Shown here piece by piece: positions 36,102 through 44,037 of a DNA stretch of 64,000 bases. The stretch is from JBBDNC01 sp040877875 (GTDB lineage Bacteria > Bacteroidota > Rhodothermia > Balneolales > Balneolaceae). A program made the position numbers and the translations under genes. Position 1 is the stretch's first letter; every line of letters starts with the position of its first letter. Location: contig JBBDNC010000156.1 in assembly GCA_040877875.1 (NCBI GenBank), positions 1-64,000 of the forward strand, read 5' to 3'. The notes below the pieces were generated by a model, which ran no database searches, was not told the DNA's origin, and saw nothing but the letters and a program-made list of their open reading frames with translations.

Positions 36102-37346
36102 CTATTCAACTTCATCCAAAAGCTGCAACATTCTTTTCTTATTGTTTGCGTTGTTGATCGCTTCTTCTCTTGAAATCCTGCCGGTATTCAACAGTCTTTT
36201 CAGGTCCTGCTCCATCGTCATCATCCCCAGCTCACCACCTTCTGCCATCATCTGGTAAATTTCATTGACATTATCATTCCGAATGGCCGCCTTGACAGAG
36301 GAGGTCACCAGCAGAACCTCTTTCGCCATAATTCGTTTGCCGTCAAGGCTGGGTACCAGCTTCTGACTAATCACACAGGTGAGTACATCGGCAAGCCTTG
36401 ATTTTACCCGATTCTGCTCATCGGCCGGAACTTCCCCTACAATCCGTTCAATACTTTCCATTGCCGAGGATGTATGAAGGGTTCCAAAAGTTTTATGGCC
36501 GGAGTCGGTAATTTCAAGAGCTGTCATTATCGTATCGGGATCCCGCAACTCCCCGATCACAATAATATCCGGATCCTGCCGCAGTGCCTGAATAGCTCCT
36601 TCCTTAAATCCCGGTACATCCCGGCCCACTTCCCTGTGACGAATTACGGATCGGATCGGCTTATGAATTAACTCTACCGGTGAGGCAATAATAACGATAT
36701 GTGCATCCACAGTACGGTTATTCGCATCGATAATAGTGTCGAGAGTGGTAGACTTACCGGACCCGGTAATCCCGGTAATCAGGGTAAGACCGTACTTGTA
36801 ATATTTCAGGCTCAGTGCCTTTGCAATTTCAGAATGCGTGCCCAGCTCTTTGAATGGACGAATGTTATTTTCAATTCTTCGCATGTTCAGAGCCAAATGT
36901 TCCAGATCAAAATACATATCCGCCCGGAACCGTTGTTCCCGGTCATCTTCTAATTTTATTCCATACGAAAAATCCACGTTTTTATCCTTTTTCAGCATCT
37001 CACGCTGGAAGGAAGTCAACACATTATGCAATAACACATCCGTTTCTGTTAGCGAGAGCTCTATTTCGAACTTCACAGGAGATTTTATCCCGTGAATCCG
37101 GTACCAGATCCTGTTATTGCATCCGGGTCCGCCGAGATCAATATCCGACGCTTCCTGAGTATCCATGAGAAGTAGAAAATGATCCAGGATGTTCGACAAT
37201 TCCATCCTGCGGGTATTGTCAAGATCTTCAATTAATTCACCGAGTCGGACATGATAGTCCAATCCCCTGGATGAACCGGGAATTTGTTCATGGATTGATC
37301 TGGTAATCTCCCTCAGGGGGGTTAGTTGAATGGATTCGGCCTGCAT
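36102..37346 (-). CDS. PilT-like pilus ATPase with altered Asp box
   Basis: A 414-residue secretion ATPase. Walker A GITGSGKST is at 192-200, Walker B DPDIIVIGELRD at 258-269, and the His box GHKTFGTLHT at 283-292. The usual Asp box (IEDPIE) reads IIASPVE (219-225), losing both acidic residues that assist ATP hydrolysis in PilT/GspE enzymes. The N-terminal PAS-like domain starts with a 50-residue extension. It likely acts as a retraction or accessory motor, perhaps with weak or unusual catalysis. It is separated from the downstream fusion gene by 26 bp. The assignment to PilT, not PilB, rests on the short N-terminus and lack of the Cys zinc motif. Confidence 0.85.
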   Translation of the reverse strand: MQAESIQLTPLREITRSIHEQIPGSSRGLDYHVRLGELIEDLDNTRRMELSNILDHFLLLMDTQEASDIDLGGPGCNNRIWYRIHGIKSPVKFEIELSLTETDVLLHNVLTSFQREMLKKDKNVDFSYGIKLEDDREQRFRADMYFDLEHLALNMRRIENNIRPFKELGTHSEIAKALSLKYYKYGLTLITGITGSGKSTTLDTIIDANNRTVDAHIVIIASPVELIHKPIRSVIRHREVGRDVPGFKEGAIQALRQDPDIIVIGELRDPDTIMTALEITDSGHKTFGTLHTSSAMESIERIVGEVPADEQNRVKSRLADVLTCVISQKLVPSLDGKRIMAKEVLLVTSSVKAAIRNDNVNEIYQMMAEGGELGMMTMEQDLKRLLNTGRISREEAINNANNKKRMLQLLDEVE

Positions 37347-37708
37347 AGCTTATATTTTTCGAGAGATAAACCGCAGGACCTCCACAAGACCACCCGTGGT
37401 TTATTTATGATAGAGATTATTCCTGTTTAACTTTTATTCAGACACCCAGCATCACTCCGGATGTACAAATCTGAAAAGAGTTTCCATAGTTGTACCGGGC
37501 AGATGAGGTTTACAAAAGCAATTTATGGAACTGCCTTTATTTGTTCGTATTAGAAGCTCAAGTCAGCTTCTGTCTATATGTGGCTTTTACATCTTCTGTA
37601 CACCTGTAACATTAAAATCGGGGTACATAACAAAATTCCGGTTTAACTTAATTAGAATTTTTTAATATTTCATTATTTTAAACAAATTTCTAATAAAAAT
37701 AAGACATA
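37347..37708. other. intergenic region between the PilT-like and cyclic-nucleotide-fold genes
   Basis: It contains an imperfect inverted repeat near the PilT-like start (ATAAACC at 37370 with GGTTTAT at 37396, and ACCACCCGTGGT) and an AT-rich stretch toward 37700. No ORF, RNA gene or terminator with T-tract was found. It may hold a promoter for the PilT-like/secretin half of the locus. Confidence 0.4.
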
Positions 37709-38212
37709 TTACCATTTATCTGCTTCTAACAATCGTTTTTTAAGCTTGATGAGCTGCACATTTAAACTGATTATTTTCTTCGTCTGGATGTCAATAATAT
37801 TTTTCGTAAAAATATTGAATAGTTTTTCAGGTTTTTTCCTAAAGTAGTTCAAGACTTCATAACGCTCAAATTTTAAAAGAATCGTATCCCCTTCCGAAAG
37901 AATTTTTCCCGGTGAATTGAATTTGTTAAAAAGAAATGTTTCACCGATAAAGTCTCCCTCCCCTAATAGGGATAGTTCAATATTATCTTTCCAAATAGAT
38001 ATGGAACCCTTGCCAATCAGGTAGGCACATTTGATTGCATCCTCTTCTTTCAGGATAATATCACCTGCAACAAACCGCTCCTCGGCCCCACACGTCAGAA
38101 AAGCTTCAATATGTTCATAGTGAAAGCCATTCAGAAGGGATGGGGGTTCCTTTAGAAATTTTTTAGCATACTCAGGTAAACTATTAATGGTTGAGTCTTC
38201 TTCATTCTGCAT
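37709..38212 (-). CDS. cyclic-nucleotide-binding-fold protein in the pilus locus, no DNA-binding domain
   Basis: A 167-residue protein consisting of one CNB-type beta-roll (about 30-125: VAGDIILKEEDAIKCAYLIGKGSISIWKDN; GEGDFIGETFLF) and a C-terminal basic helix. The helix-turn-helix of Crp/Fnr regulators is absent. In the phosphate-binding cassette the Gly-Glu is present (FIGET, 88-92), but the invariant Arg of cAMP/cGMP binders is replaced (NSPGK, 99-103), so classical nucleotide binding is doubtful. It sits 27 bp after the PilB gene in the pilus gene string, which suggests it acts on the motor by protein contact. No established counterpart is known to me. Confidence 0.75.
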   Translation of the reverse strand: MQNEEDSTINSLPEYAKKFLKEPPSLLNGFHYEHIEAFLTCGAEERFVAGDIILKEEDAIKCAYLIGKGSISIWKDNIELSLLGEGDFIGETFLFNKFNSPGKILSEGDTILLKFERYEVLNYFRKKPEKLFNIFTKNIIDIQTKKIISLNVQLIKLKKRLLEADKW

Positions 38213-38239
38213 ATCGGTATCCTTGTAGTAATTAATCGT

Positions 38240-40015
38240 CTAATCGTCAAGAGTGATGGCAATCACTTCCTTGATCGAAGTAATTCCCTCCTTGATTCTC
38301 TCCCTGCCGGAAGCCCGGAGAGTAAACATCCCCTGACTCAGGGCCTGGTTTTTAATTATTTCTTCATTGATCTCCCCACCCGATTCCAATATGATACGGC
38401 GTATTTCTTTTGAAAAAAACAACGCTTCATGGATGGCAACGCGTCCCCTGTAGCCTGTATCATTACATTTTTCACATCCAACAGGCCGGAAAAACGTATT
38501 AGATTTTATTTCATCATTCGTAAAACCGATTCCGCGCAGTGTTTCGGGATGAGGGTCAAATTCTTCCTTGCAGTCTTCACAAAGCCTTCGCAAGAGCCTC
38601 TGTGCCATAATCAGATTCACCGCATTGGCAATCAGAAACGGCTCAACTCCCATTTTAAACAGCCGGGAAACTGCGCTCGGGGCATCGTTGGTATGCAGTG
38701 TGGAAAACGTAAGGTGTCCTGTATTCGCCAGTTTAATGGATATTTCTGCCGTTGTCAGATCCCGGATCTCCCCTACCAGCACAATATCCGGATCATGGCG
38801 TAAAATTCCCCGCATAGCCTGATCGAAGGTCATATGATGGCCGATCTTTAGCTGCCGGGCTCCATGGATGAGATATTCCACCGGTTCCTCAATCGTAAGT
38901 ACATTTTTTGTCGGCTCCAGTACATAGTACAGGGCTGCCACAAGGGTCGTTGATTTTCCGCTGCCGGTTGGCCCGGTGATAATCACAATCCCGGAGGGTT
39001 TTTCGATGGCCTTGACAAAATCCTTTTTCGCCTGTTCCTGCAGTCCGAGTACTTCCAGGTCTGTAATCACCTTACGGTCATCCAGGATTCGAATTACGAT
39101 CGATTCAAATTTCCTGTCGAACTGGGCTCCCACCATCGGCATAATCGAAACCCGGTAACGGATGTGGTGATTATCCACTGTTCGCTGGATAAAACCGTCC
39201 TGCGTACTATCTCTTTCAAAACGGTCCACATTTCTCGTCTTATCCTTCACGACAGCAGAAATGGCTTCCGGTTTCACATTCTTTTGCTGGTGCCAAAGAT
39301 GAAGTTTCCCGTCAACACGGAAACGCATATCGGTCGTGGTCGGCCCGCTCGGCACGATATGGATGTCACTCACTCCCTGACGTACCGCCTCGACCAGCAT
39401 CCCCTCAACCAGCGAATTGAGCATACTCTGGTTAATCTCTGCATCGATTTCCTCCTCATCCAGGTCTTTCTCATTCTCCTGGATTTGGGCCTCTTCATAG
39501 TCGATCTCCTCCAACAGATCCAGAAATTCGTTTTTTTGCTCGTATACATTGGAGAGGATTTTTTCAACGAGTTCAAACCGGCAATAGCGGATTTCATACT
39601 GTTTGAAATTCAATCGGGAAATGATATTCGACAAATTCGGGTCGGCCGGGTCGGCCGCCGCAAGAGTCAGGGACGTATTGGTTTTTTGAACCGGAACCGC
39701 CTTGTGATATACCAGGTCATCGATAATTTCATGCGGCAGATCCTTGACATACTTCTTGATTTCGCTAATTTTTTCATTCGACAACTCCTCCTGGCCTGCA
39801 AAAATCTCATCGAATGCATAAATGGAAGCCACACCCTTCATGACCTTGTGCCGGTCAAGTTTCAGGTCCTGATACAGAATTTGTCCGAGCCGCCGGTTGG
39901 ACATTTCCGGTTCTTCGTCCAGAATCGACAGCGCCCTCTTTAGCTGATCCTCAGAAATTACCCCCCTGTTCACCAGCAGGTCGCCGATATGTCTTCTGGT
40001 ATTCACTTTTCCCAT
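38240..40015 (-). CDS. pilB: PilB/GspE-type pilus extension ATPase
   Basis: A 591-residue ATPase with a tandem N-terminal MshEN-like region (RHIGDLLVNRGVISEDQLKRAL; about 1-150, which in other bacteria can bind c-di-GMP), an acidic linker and the motor domain. Walker A GPTGSGKST, Asp box TIEEPVEY, Walker B DPDIVLVGEIRD, His box GHLTFSTLHT and the zinc tetracysteine CEDC...CEKC are all present. It powers pilin assembly. It follows pilC by about 120 bp and precedes the CNB-fold gene. Confidence 0.93.
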   Translation of the reverse strand: MGKVNTRRHIGDLLVNRGVISEDQLKRALSILDEEPEMSNRRLGQILYQDLKLDRHKVMKGVASIYAFDEIFAGQEELSNEKISEIKKYVKDLPHEIIDDLVYHKAVPVQKTNTSLTLAAADPADPNLSNIISRLNFKQYEIRYCRFELVEKILSNVYEQKNEFLDLLEEIDYEEAQIQENEKDLDEEEIDAEINQSMLNSLVEGMLVEAVRQGVSDIHIVPSGPTTTDMRFRVDGKLHLWHQQKNVKPEAISAVVKDKTRNVDRFERDSTQDGFIQRTVDNHHIRYRVSIMPMVGAQFDRKFESIVIRILDDRKVITDLEVLGLQEQAKKDFVKAIEKPSGIVIITGPTGSGKSTTLVAALYYVLEPTKNVLTIEEPVEYLIHGARQLKIGHHMTFDQAMRGILRHDPDIVLVGEIRDLTTAEISIKLANTGHLTFSTLHTNDAPSAVSRLFKMGVEPFLIANAVNLIMAQRLLRRLCEDCKEEFDPHPETLRGIGFTNDEIKSNTFFRPVGCEKCNDTGYRGRVAIHEALFFSKEIRRIILESGGEINEEIIKNQALSQGMFTLRASGRERIKEGITSIKEVIAITLDD

Positions 40016-40134
40016 TTTTACAAACTAGTCATGCATGATTTATATAGTTGTCTCAAAATGCCCCTTACCGGATAAAAAACAAAATAGGTGAGATATGATA
40101 TAGCCTTGTTTCAAAATCACAAACAGGATTTCAA

Positions 40135-41475
40135 TCAAAATCCACCCGATTCCGGTTTAATGAGTGCCGCCTCGGAAGAAACAACCGTGATGGCGATGAG
40201 TGCGATCATAATAAAGAAATTGATAAACAGGTTTATCGAGTCGATCACCGATTCCATTTTATAGGTAGTCTGGATTTCATAGTACTCGGCAAGCTGCTTT
40301 GCATTTTCACGCAGTGCGCCCGACTCTGCTCCCAGCCGAAACCGGCTGATAGCGGTATTTGTAAATACACCGGCCGACTCGAGTCCTTCGATCAGTCCGG
40401 CCCCTTCTTTCAGCATACGCTTGATCGCCTCTTCCTTGATCTGTTTCTCCATATAGGAGTTTCGACACGCTTCCGAGGCGACCCGGATTACATCGATATT
40501 TTGTCCGGATCCGCTGTACAGGGTATAAAACACCCTTGCAAAGATTTCAATACTGGTTTTGTGCAATAAATCACCGATGACCGGTACACGGATGATATAC
40601 TTGTCCAGAAAAAGTTTACCGCGGGGGGTTTTAACGAAAGCCAGAAACAGTCCGAATGGGACGACAAACGACAGGAAAATCGCAATCCAGTGATCCTGAA
40701 GCCAGTAACTCATCTCCAAAGTTGCGGCTGTCATCGGGGGAAGCTGGATATTGTAATCAAGAAACATTTCCGCCTGAGCGGGAAATATATACCCCACGTA
40801 AAACAGGACTGTTGCAATAACTGCCAGGACCGTTACGGAAGGCATCATGAGTGACCGGCGAAGGTTTTTTCTGAATTCAGCGTCCCGTTCCATAAATTTT
40901 GCCGTACTTTCAAATACGAGCGCCATATTACCCGATGTGGAAGCCACACTTAGCATGTAGGTGGCAAACTTGCCGAACACCTTCTCATGTTTGCGATAAA
41001 CCTCGCGCCCCTCTTTGCCATCCTTCAGGTCTTTTTGAATCTCCCGGATTACTTCCTTCATTTTTTTATTCTGAGTGTCCTCATAAAGGAGATTCAGAAT
41101 TTCATCGTACGAGAGTTTCTGCTTGAGTAGATCAGAGCTGAGACGGATAAACGTCACGACTTCCTTGTGGGGTACACTTCCCTTGAAATCGAATAGCTTC
41201 CGGTTGATGTTCAGAACCTTGTACCCGAGCCGGACCAAAGCCTTTTCCAGTTCTTCTTTGTTATAGGCTTCCTGTTCCCCCGAAATCACAGGCTTTCCGG
41301 CTTTTTTTATCTTGTAGGTAAAGAGTTGTTTTTTTTCCAGAGCCTCCACCCGGAACCCCCTTTTCCGGGACAGGATGTCTACTTTTTTCCTGGCGTTTTT
41401 TTTATTCTCTGCCTCGAACTCGGTTTTTACCGGTTTACCGGCCGAGGATCTGGCTTTAAGTCTGAATTGAGGCAT
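40135..41475 (-). CDS. pilC: PilC/GspF-type inner-membrane platform protein with duplicated N-terminal module
   Basis: A 446-residue platform protein. The T2SSF domains are at about 110-230 and 310-435, with membrane helices near 215-235, 265-285 and 415-437. Family motifs include FIRLSSDLLKQKLSYDEIL, SVASTSGNMALVFESTAKF and FRLGAESGALRENAKQLAEYYE. The first 95 residues hold two tandem copies of the small beta-alpha N-terminal module (FRLKARSSAGKPVKTEFEAE and FTYKIKKAGKPVISGEQEAY), where most relatives have one. It connects the ATPases to the pilus base. Its start is 339 bp from the pilin gene, with a strong terminator between. Confidence 0.92.
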   Translation of the reverse strand: MPQFRLKARSSAGKPVKTEFEAENKKNARKKVDILSRKRGFRVEALEKKQLFTYKIKKAGKPVISGEQEAYNKEELEKALVRLGYKVLNINRKLFDFKGSVPHKEVVTFIRLSSDLLKQKLSYDEILNLLYEDTQNKKMKEVIREIQKDLKDGKEGREVYRKHEKVFGKFATYMLSVASTSGNMALVFESTAKFMERDAEFRKNLRRSLMMPSVTVLAVIATVLFYVGYIFPAQAEMFLDYNIQLPPMTAATLEMSYWLQDHWIAIFLSFVVPFGLFLAFVKTPRGKLFLDKYIIRVPVIGDLLHKTSIEIFARVFYTLYSGSGQNIDVIRVASEACRNSYMEKQIKEEAIKRMLKEGAGLIEGLESAGVFTNTAISRFRLGAESGALRENAKQLAEYYEIQTTYKMESVIDSINLFINFFIMIALIAITVVSSEAALIKPESGGF

Positions 41476-41738
41476 AAGAGTTCAACATTATAGAGATTTG
41501 GAGTTAGAAAGCAGACTCCGCTTATTCCCGGTATACAATTGATCAAACATTTAAATTTTCAACAAATCCGGTTTCATTAATTACTATCCTGACTGTCCCC
41601 GTACAAATCCCCATTGGCCCTTTTCACAAACCTTGTCTTAAATTTGCAAACAGGTCGGGGTAAAGCCCGGTCAGTGAATTTTAATCATTGACTCAATCAA
41701 CACGAAACAATTTCTGACTAAAGTTAAAAGGGTCATCA

Positions 41739-41770
41739 AAAAAAAGGCTCCGATACGGAGCCTTTTTTTA
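41739..41770. terminator. strong bidirectional terminator after the pilin gene
   Basis: GGCTCCG-ATA-CGGAGCC flanked by seven A and seven T residues, a 14-bp stem. It lies 45 bp downstream of the pilin stop and upstream of pilC on the same strand, so most pilin transcripts should end here and the motor genes need their own promoter or read-through. Confidence 0.92.
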
Positions 41771-41813
41771 TATCAGAATAAATGATATATAAAATTTTCT
41801 TAAACATACATTT

Positions 41814-42266
41814 TTATGGACAGACTCCGGGAGCTCCGCCGTTCATATCCGCCATTACCATATTATTCGTGCAAACCCTGGCTTGAATCGTATTCGGCGT
41901 GGTGTTATCCACCTCTGAGTCATTCACTGTGGCTGTAACTATAAAATCATCCGAATCCGCAGCAGGGGCGGAAAATGTATACGTACCATTTGAATTGCTG
42001 GCAGTAAGAAGATCTGCGCTTAAGGAAGCTGCTCCAAATGTTATATTCTCAAAAGTTATCCCATTAAAATCTCTGCCACCGCCTCCAAGCATAGCCGGCC
42101 TCATATAGTAACCCTGTGCAGAAGCGGCAATTTGTGCCAAATCCTGACGAACCGCATCCTGTGCCGCCGCATCCGCAGCACTTCCAAATGTATTGATAGC
42201 TACGACCGTCGCAATCCCTACGATGATCGTCACGAGAATTACAAGTAATAATTGTTGCTGACCCAT
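41814..42266 (-). CDS. minimal type IV pilin-like protein
   Basis: A 150-residue protein starting MGQQQLLLVILVTIIVGIAT. There is almost no leader, a hydrophobic helix begins at residue 5 and continues to about 27, and a small secreted domain follows, ending in a Cys pair (RVCTNNMVMADMNGGAPGVC) like the D-loop disulfide of pilins. The canonical leader (G-FTLIE) and Glu5 are missing. If processed after Gly2, the mature protein would begin QQQLLL. The first position of the pilus locus, an own terminator and a strong ribosome-binding site (AAGGAG at 42273-42278, 6 nt before ATG) mark it as the major subunit. No prepilin peptidase gene is in the window. Confidence 0.78.
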   Translation of the reverse strand: MGQQQLLLVILVTIIVGIATVVAINTFGSAADAAAQDAVRQDLAQIAASAQGYYMRPAMLGGGGRDFNGITFENITFGAASLSADLLTASNSNGTYTFSAPAADSDDFIVTATVNDSEVDNTTPNTIQARVCTNNMVMADMNGGAPGVCP

Positions 42267-42962
42267 AGTAGACTCCTTGTCGTCTTAATATTTAGTTTGA
42301 TATTGAATAACTGGTGATGTTGATTGGAAAATTGTAAAACTTAATATAAATGTTTAATGACTAAATAATTTAAAATCCGATTAATTTAAATAAGCAAGTA
42401 AAAATCATTTGTAGACAAACTATCCTTTTGTCCGTTCACTTTTATTCAAGAATCGACAACTATATTAGGGACTATTCAGATCCAATGCAATATAAATATT
42501 AATTTTTTCTAATATTACTCTTATAGTCGTCCATATTGACAAATAAAAGATGCTTTGAAAGTAAAAAACATCTCACATTATTCATTTCACAAACGTTCTA
42601 TCCAGGTAGTTGGAACAGAAATACCTCGAGAATCAAAGAGTTTTACTATAAATAAACTTCATTCTCAAGCTCCGTATGTAACAAAAACAAGCACTCATCA
42701 ATAAAACTACGCAAGCCTGTCACCGGAAATTGGACTCAAAAAAAAGGAACATCTCAAACTGCTTATCGGCTCTTTACCCTGACTACTTAAACTATACAAT
42801 CAACCCGGTATTCATTAAATTATCATTAAATTTTCCACATGCTTGCCTTTTTCAACTAAATTACCGTAACTGAATTATTAGGTTTTAAAAAAATGCTCGG
42901 TCTCCCTGTTCTATTCATCATTCTTACAGGAACAGCACAAAACGGATAGGATTATACCTTAA
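42267..42962. other. intergenic region upstream of the pilin and the toxin-antitoxin genes
   Basis: AT-rich, especially 42330-42560. It should contain the minus-strand pilin promoter and the plus-strand promoter of the toxin locus. The only ORF-like item is 42893-42949, 18 codons with a signal-peptide-like sequence (MLGLPVLFIILTGTAQNG), possibly the start of a lost secreted protein. No RNA gene or repeat was recognised. Confidence 0.4.
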
Positions 42963-43169
42963 ATGTATCAAAGATCAGACGAAAACTCTGGCCATCATCA
43001 GCGATTATCTGAAGATGTAATATCTGCATCCGCTTCTCTGCAGAGTACCAGGCAATCCTCGTCTCTATCGCTTACTCCTCTCACAAAATCATTGGCGGGA
43101 ATTCTAAAGGACTCCGGTCTGGATGAAAAGGATTATAAAAGAAACCTCAAAAGGAAGTATTTGGAATGA
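42963..43169 (+). CDS. antitoxin-like protein, probably truncated or frameshifted
   Basis: A 68-residue ORF. Its C-terminus (SLTPLTKSLAGILKDSGLDEKDYKRNLKRKYLE) resembles the toxin-wrapping tail of VapB-type/DUF6364 antitoxins (LSPIVKSLKG...DYKKEL...KYL). The N-terminal half reads like no ribbon-helix-helix. In another frame the same DNA (42960-43019) gives KCIKDQTKTLAIISDYLKM and stops, which looks like the end of an RHH domain. The N-terminal domain therefore seems to have been lost by frameshift. It overlaps the toxin gene by 4 nt (ATGA). Confidence 0.5.
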   Translation: MYQRSDENSGHHQRLSEDVISASASLQSTRQSSSLSLTPLTKSLAGILKDSGLDEKDYKRNLKRKYLE

Positions 43170-43588
43170 AAATCCTTTTCGATACAAATATTCTTCTCGA
43201 TCTTCTTTTGATGCGAAAACCTTACTATGAATCCGTCGCGCAACTGATCAGTTTTGTAGAGACCCGGATGATCGAAGGCTGGCTTTGCCCGAACACGGTT
43301 TCAACAGTTCACTATCTATTGAATGAAGCACTTGACAAGCAGCAGGCTGCCGGGCATCTTAAAACCATCCTCAGCATGTACCGGGTTCCCGAGCTGAATC
43401 AGGCAGTTTTCAATCAAGCGGCGCTCGGTGAGTATTCCGACTATGATTATGCTCTCACCTACCAGTCGGCCCTTCAGGCGGATGTTGACGGAATCCTTAC
43501 TCGCAATCGGGAACACTACTCGGACAGCTCTCTCCCTGTCTGTACACCCGATAAGCTGCTGGCTCTTATGAACAGCCTGGAAACCTGA
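43166..43588 (+). CDS. PIN-domain ribonuclease toxin (VapC-like)
   Basis: A 140-residue PIN protein. MKILFDTNILLDLLLMRKPYY supplies the first catalytic Asp; a conserved Glu is expected around FVETRM or LNEALD; and DYDYALTYQSALQADVDGILTRNREHY holds the later acidic residues. VapC toxins cleave RNA, typically tRNA or rRNA, and are held inactive by a co-translated antitoxin. The start overlaps the antitoxin stop. Because the partner seems impaired, toxicity must be either low or controlled in another way. Confidence 0.82.
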   Translation: MKILFDTNILLDLLLMRKPYYESVAQLISFVETRMIEGWLCPNTVSTVHYLLNEALDKQQAAGHLKTILSMYRVPELNQAVFNQAALGEYSDYDYALTYQSALQADVDGILTRNREHYSDSSLPVCTPDKLLALMNSLET

Positions 43589-43672
43589 TGTTTCTTTTCT
43601 GCTTATACTGATAAGAAACGGGAATGAGTTTTTGATTCACCATTCACTTTACCATAATCTAAACTTATTAAG

Positions 43673-43756
43673 TACCCGGGAGGGGACTCGAACCCCTACG
43701 ATGTTGCCACCACCGGATTTTGAGTCCGGCGCGTCTACCAATTCCGCCACCCGGGC
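43673..43756 (-). tRNA. tRNA-Leu (anticodon CAA)
   Basis: The minus-strand sequence begins GCCCGGGTGGCGGAATTGG and ends GTTCGAGTCCCC, CCCGGGT and discriminator A. The anticodon stem CCGGA/TCCGG encloses loop CTCAAAA, anticodon CAA. A long variable arm (TGGTGGCAACATCGTA) confirms a class II leucine tRNA. The 3' CCA is not encoded. No integrase or direct repeat adjoins it. Confidence 0.95.
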
Positions 43757-44037
43757 GAAGAAAGACAAATATAAGAACAGTTCCTCTCTTTGAAAATAAG
43801 AATTCACAATTCATTAACAGGGAAGCAGCCATGAATGTTTGGCCCCCCAGGCAGGCCGCAATAGATTCAATTGAGCCCTCTCCCGGCCGATTAGCTTGCT
43901 CACCGGTATTGTACGATCCCCTTCTTTAAAAACATTTGTGATATAGAGTCAGCCGGTGTAATTTTGGGCCTGATGAATTATTTGCCGACATCCATCTGAT
44001 CCAATCAAACCCTTCAATCATTAAGAGCTAATTCTGA

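Noticed and set aside
42893..42949. 18-codon ORF MLGLPVLFIILTGTAQNG as a real small protein
   Set aside because: Too short, no ribosome-binding site, and the hydrophobic run may be chance in AT-rich DNA; mentioned only as a possible relic.
43673..43756. tRNA-Leu as an integration site of a mobile island
   Set aside because: No integrase gene and no direct repeat of the tRNA 3' end was found within the window.
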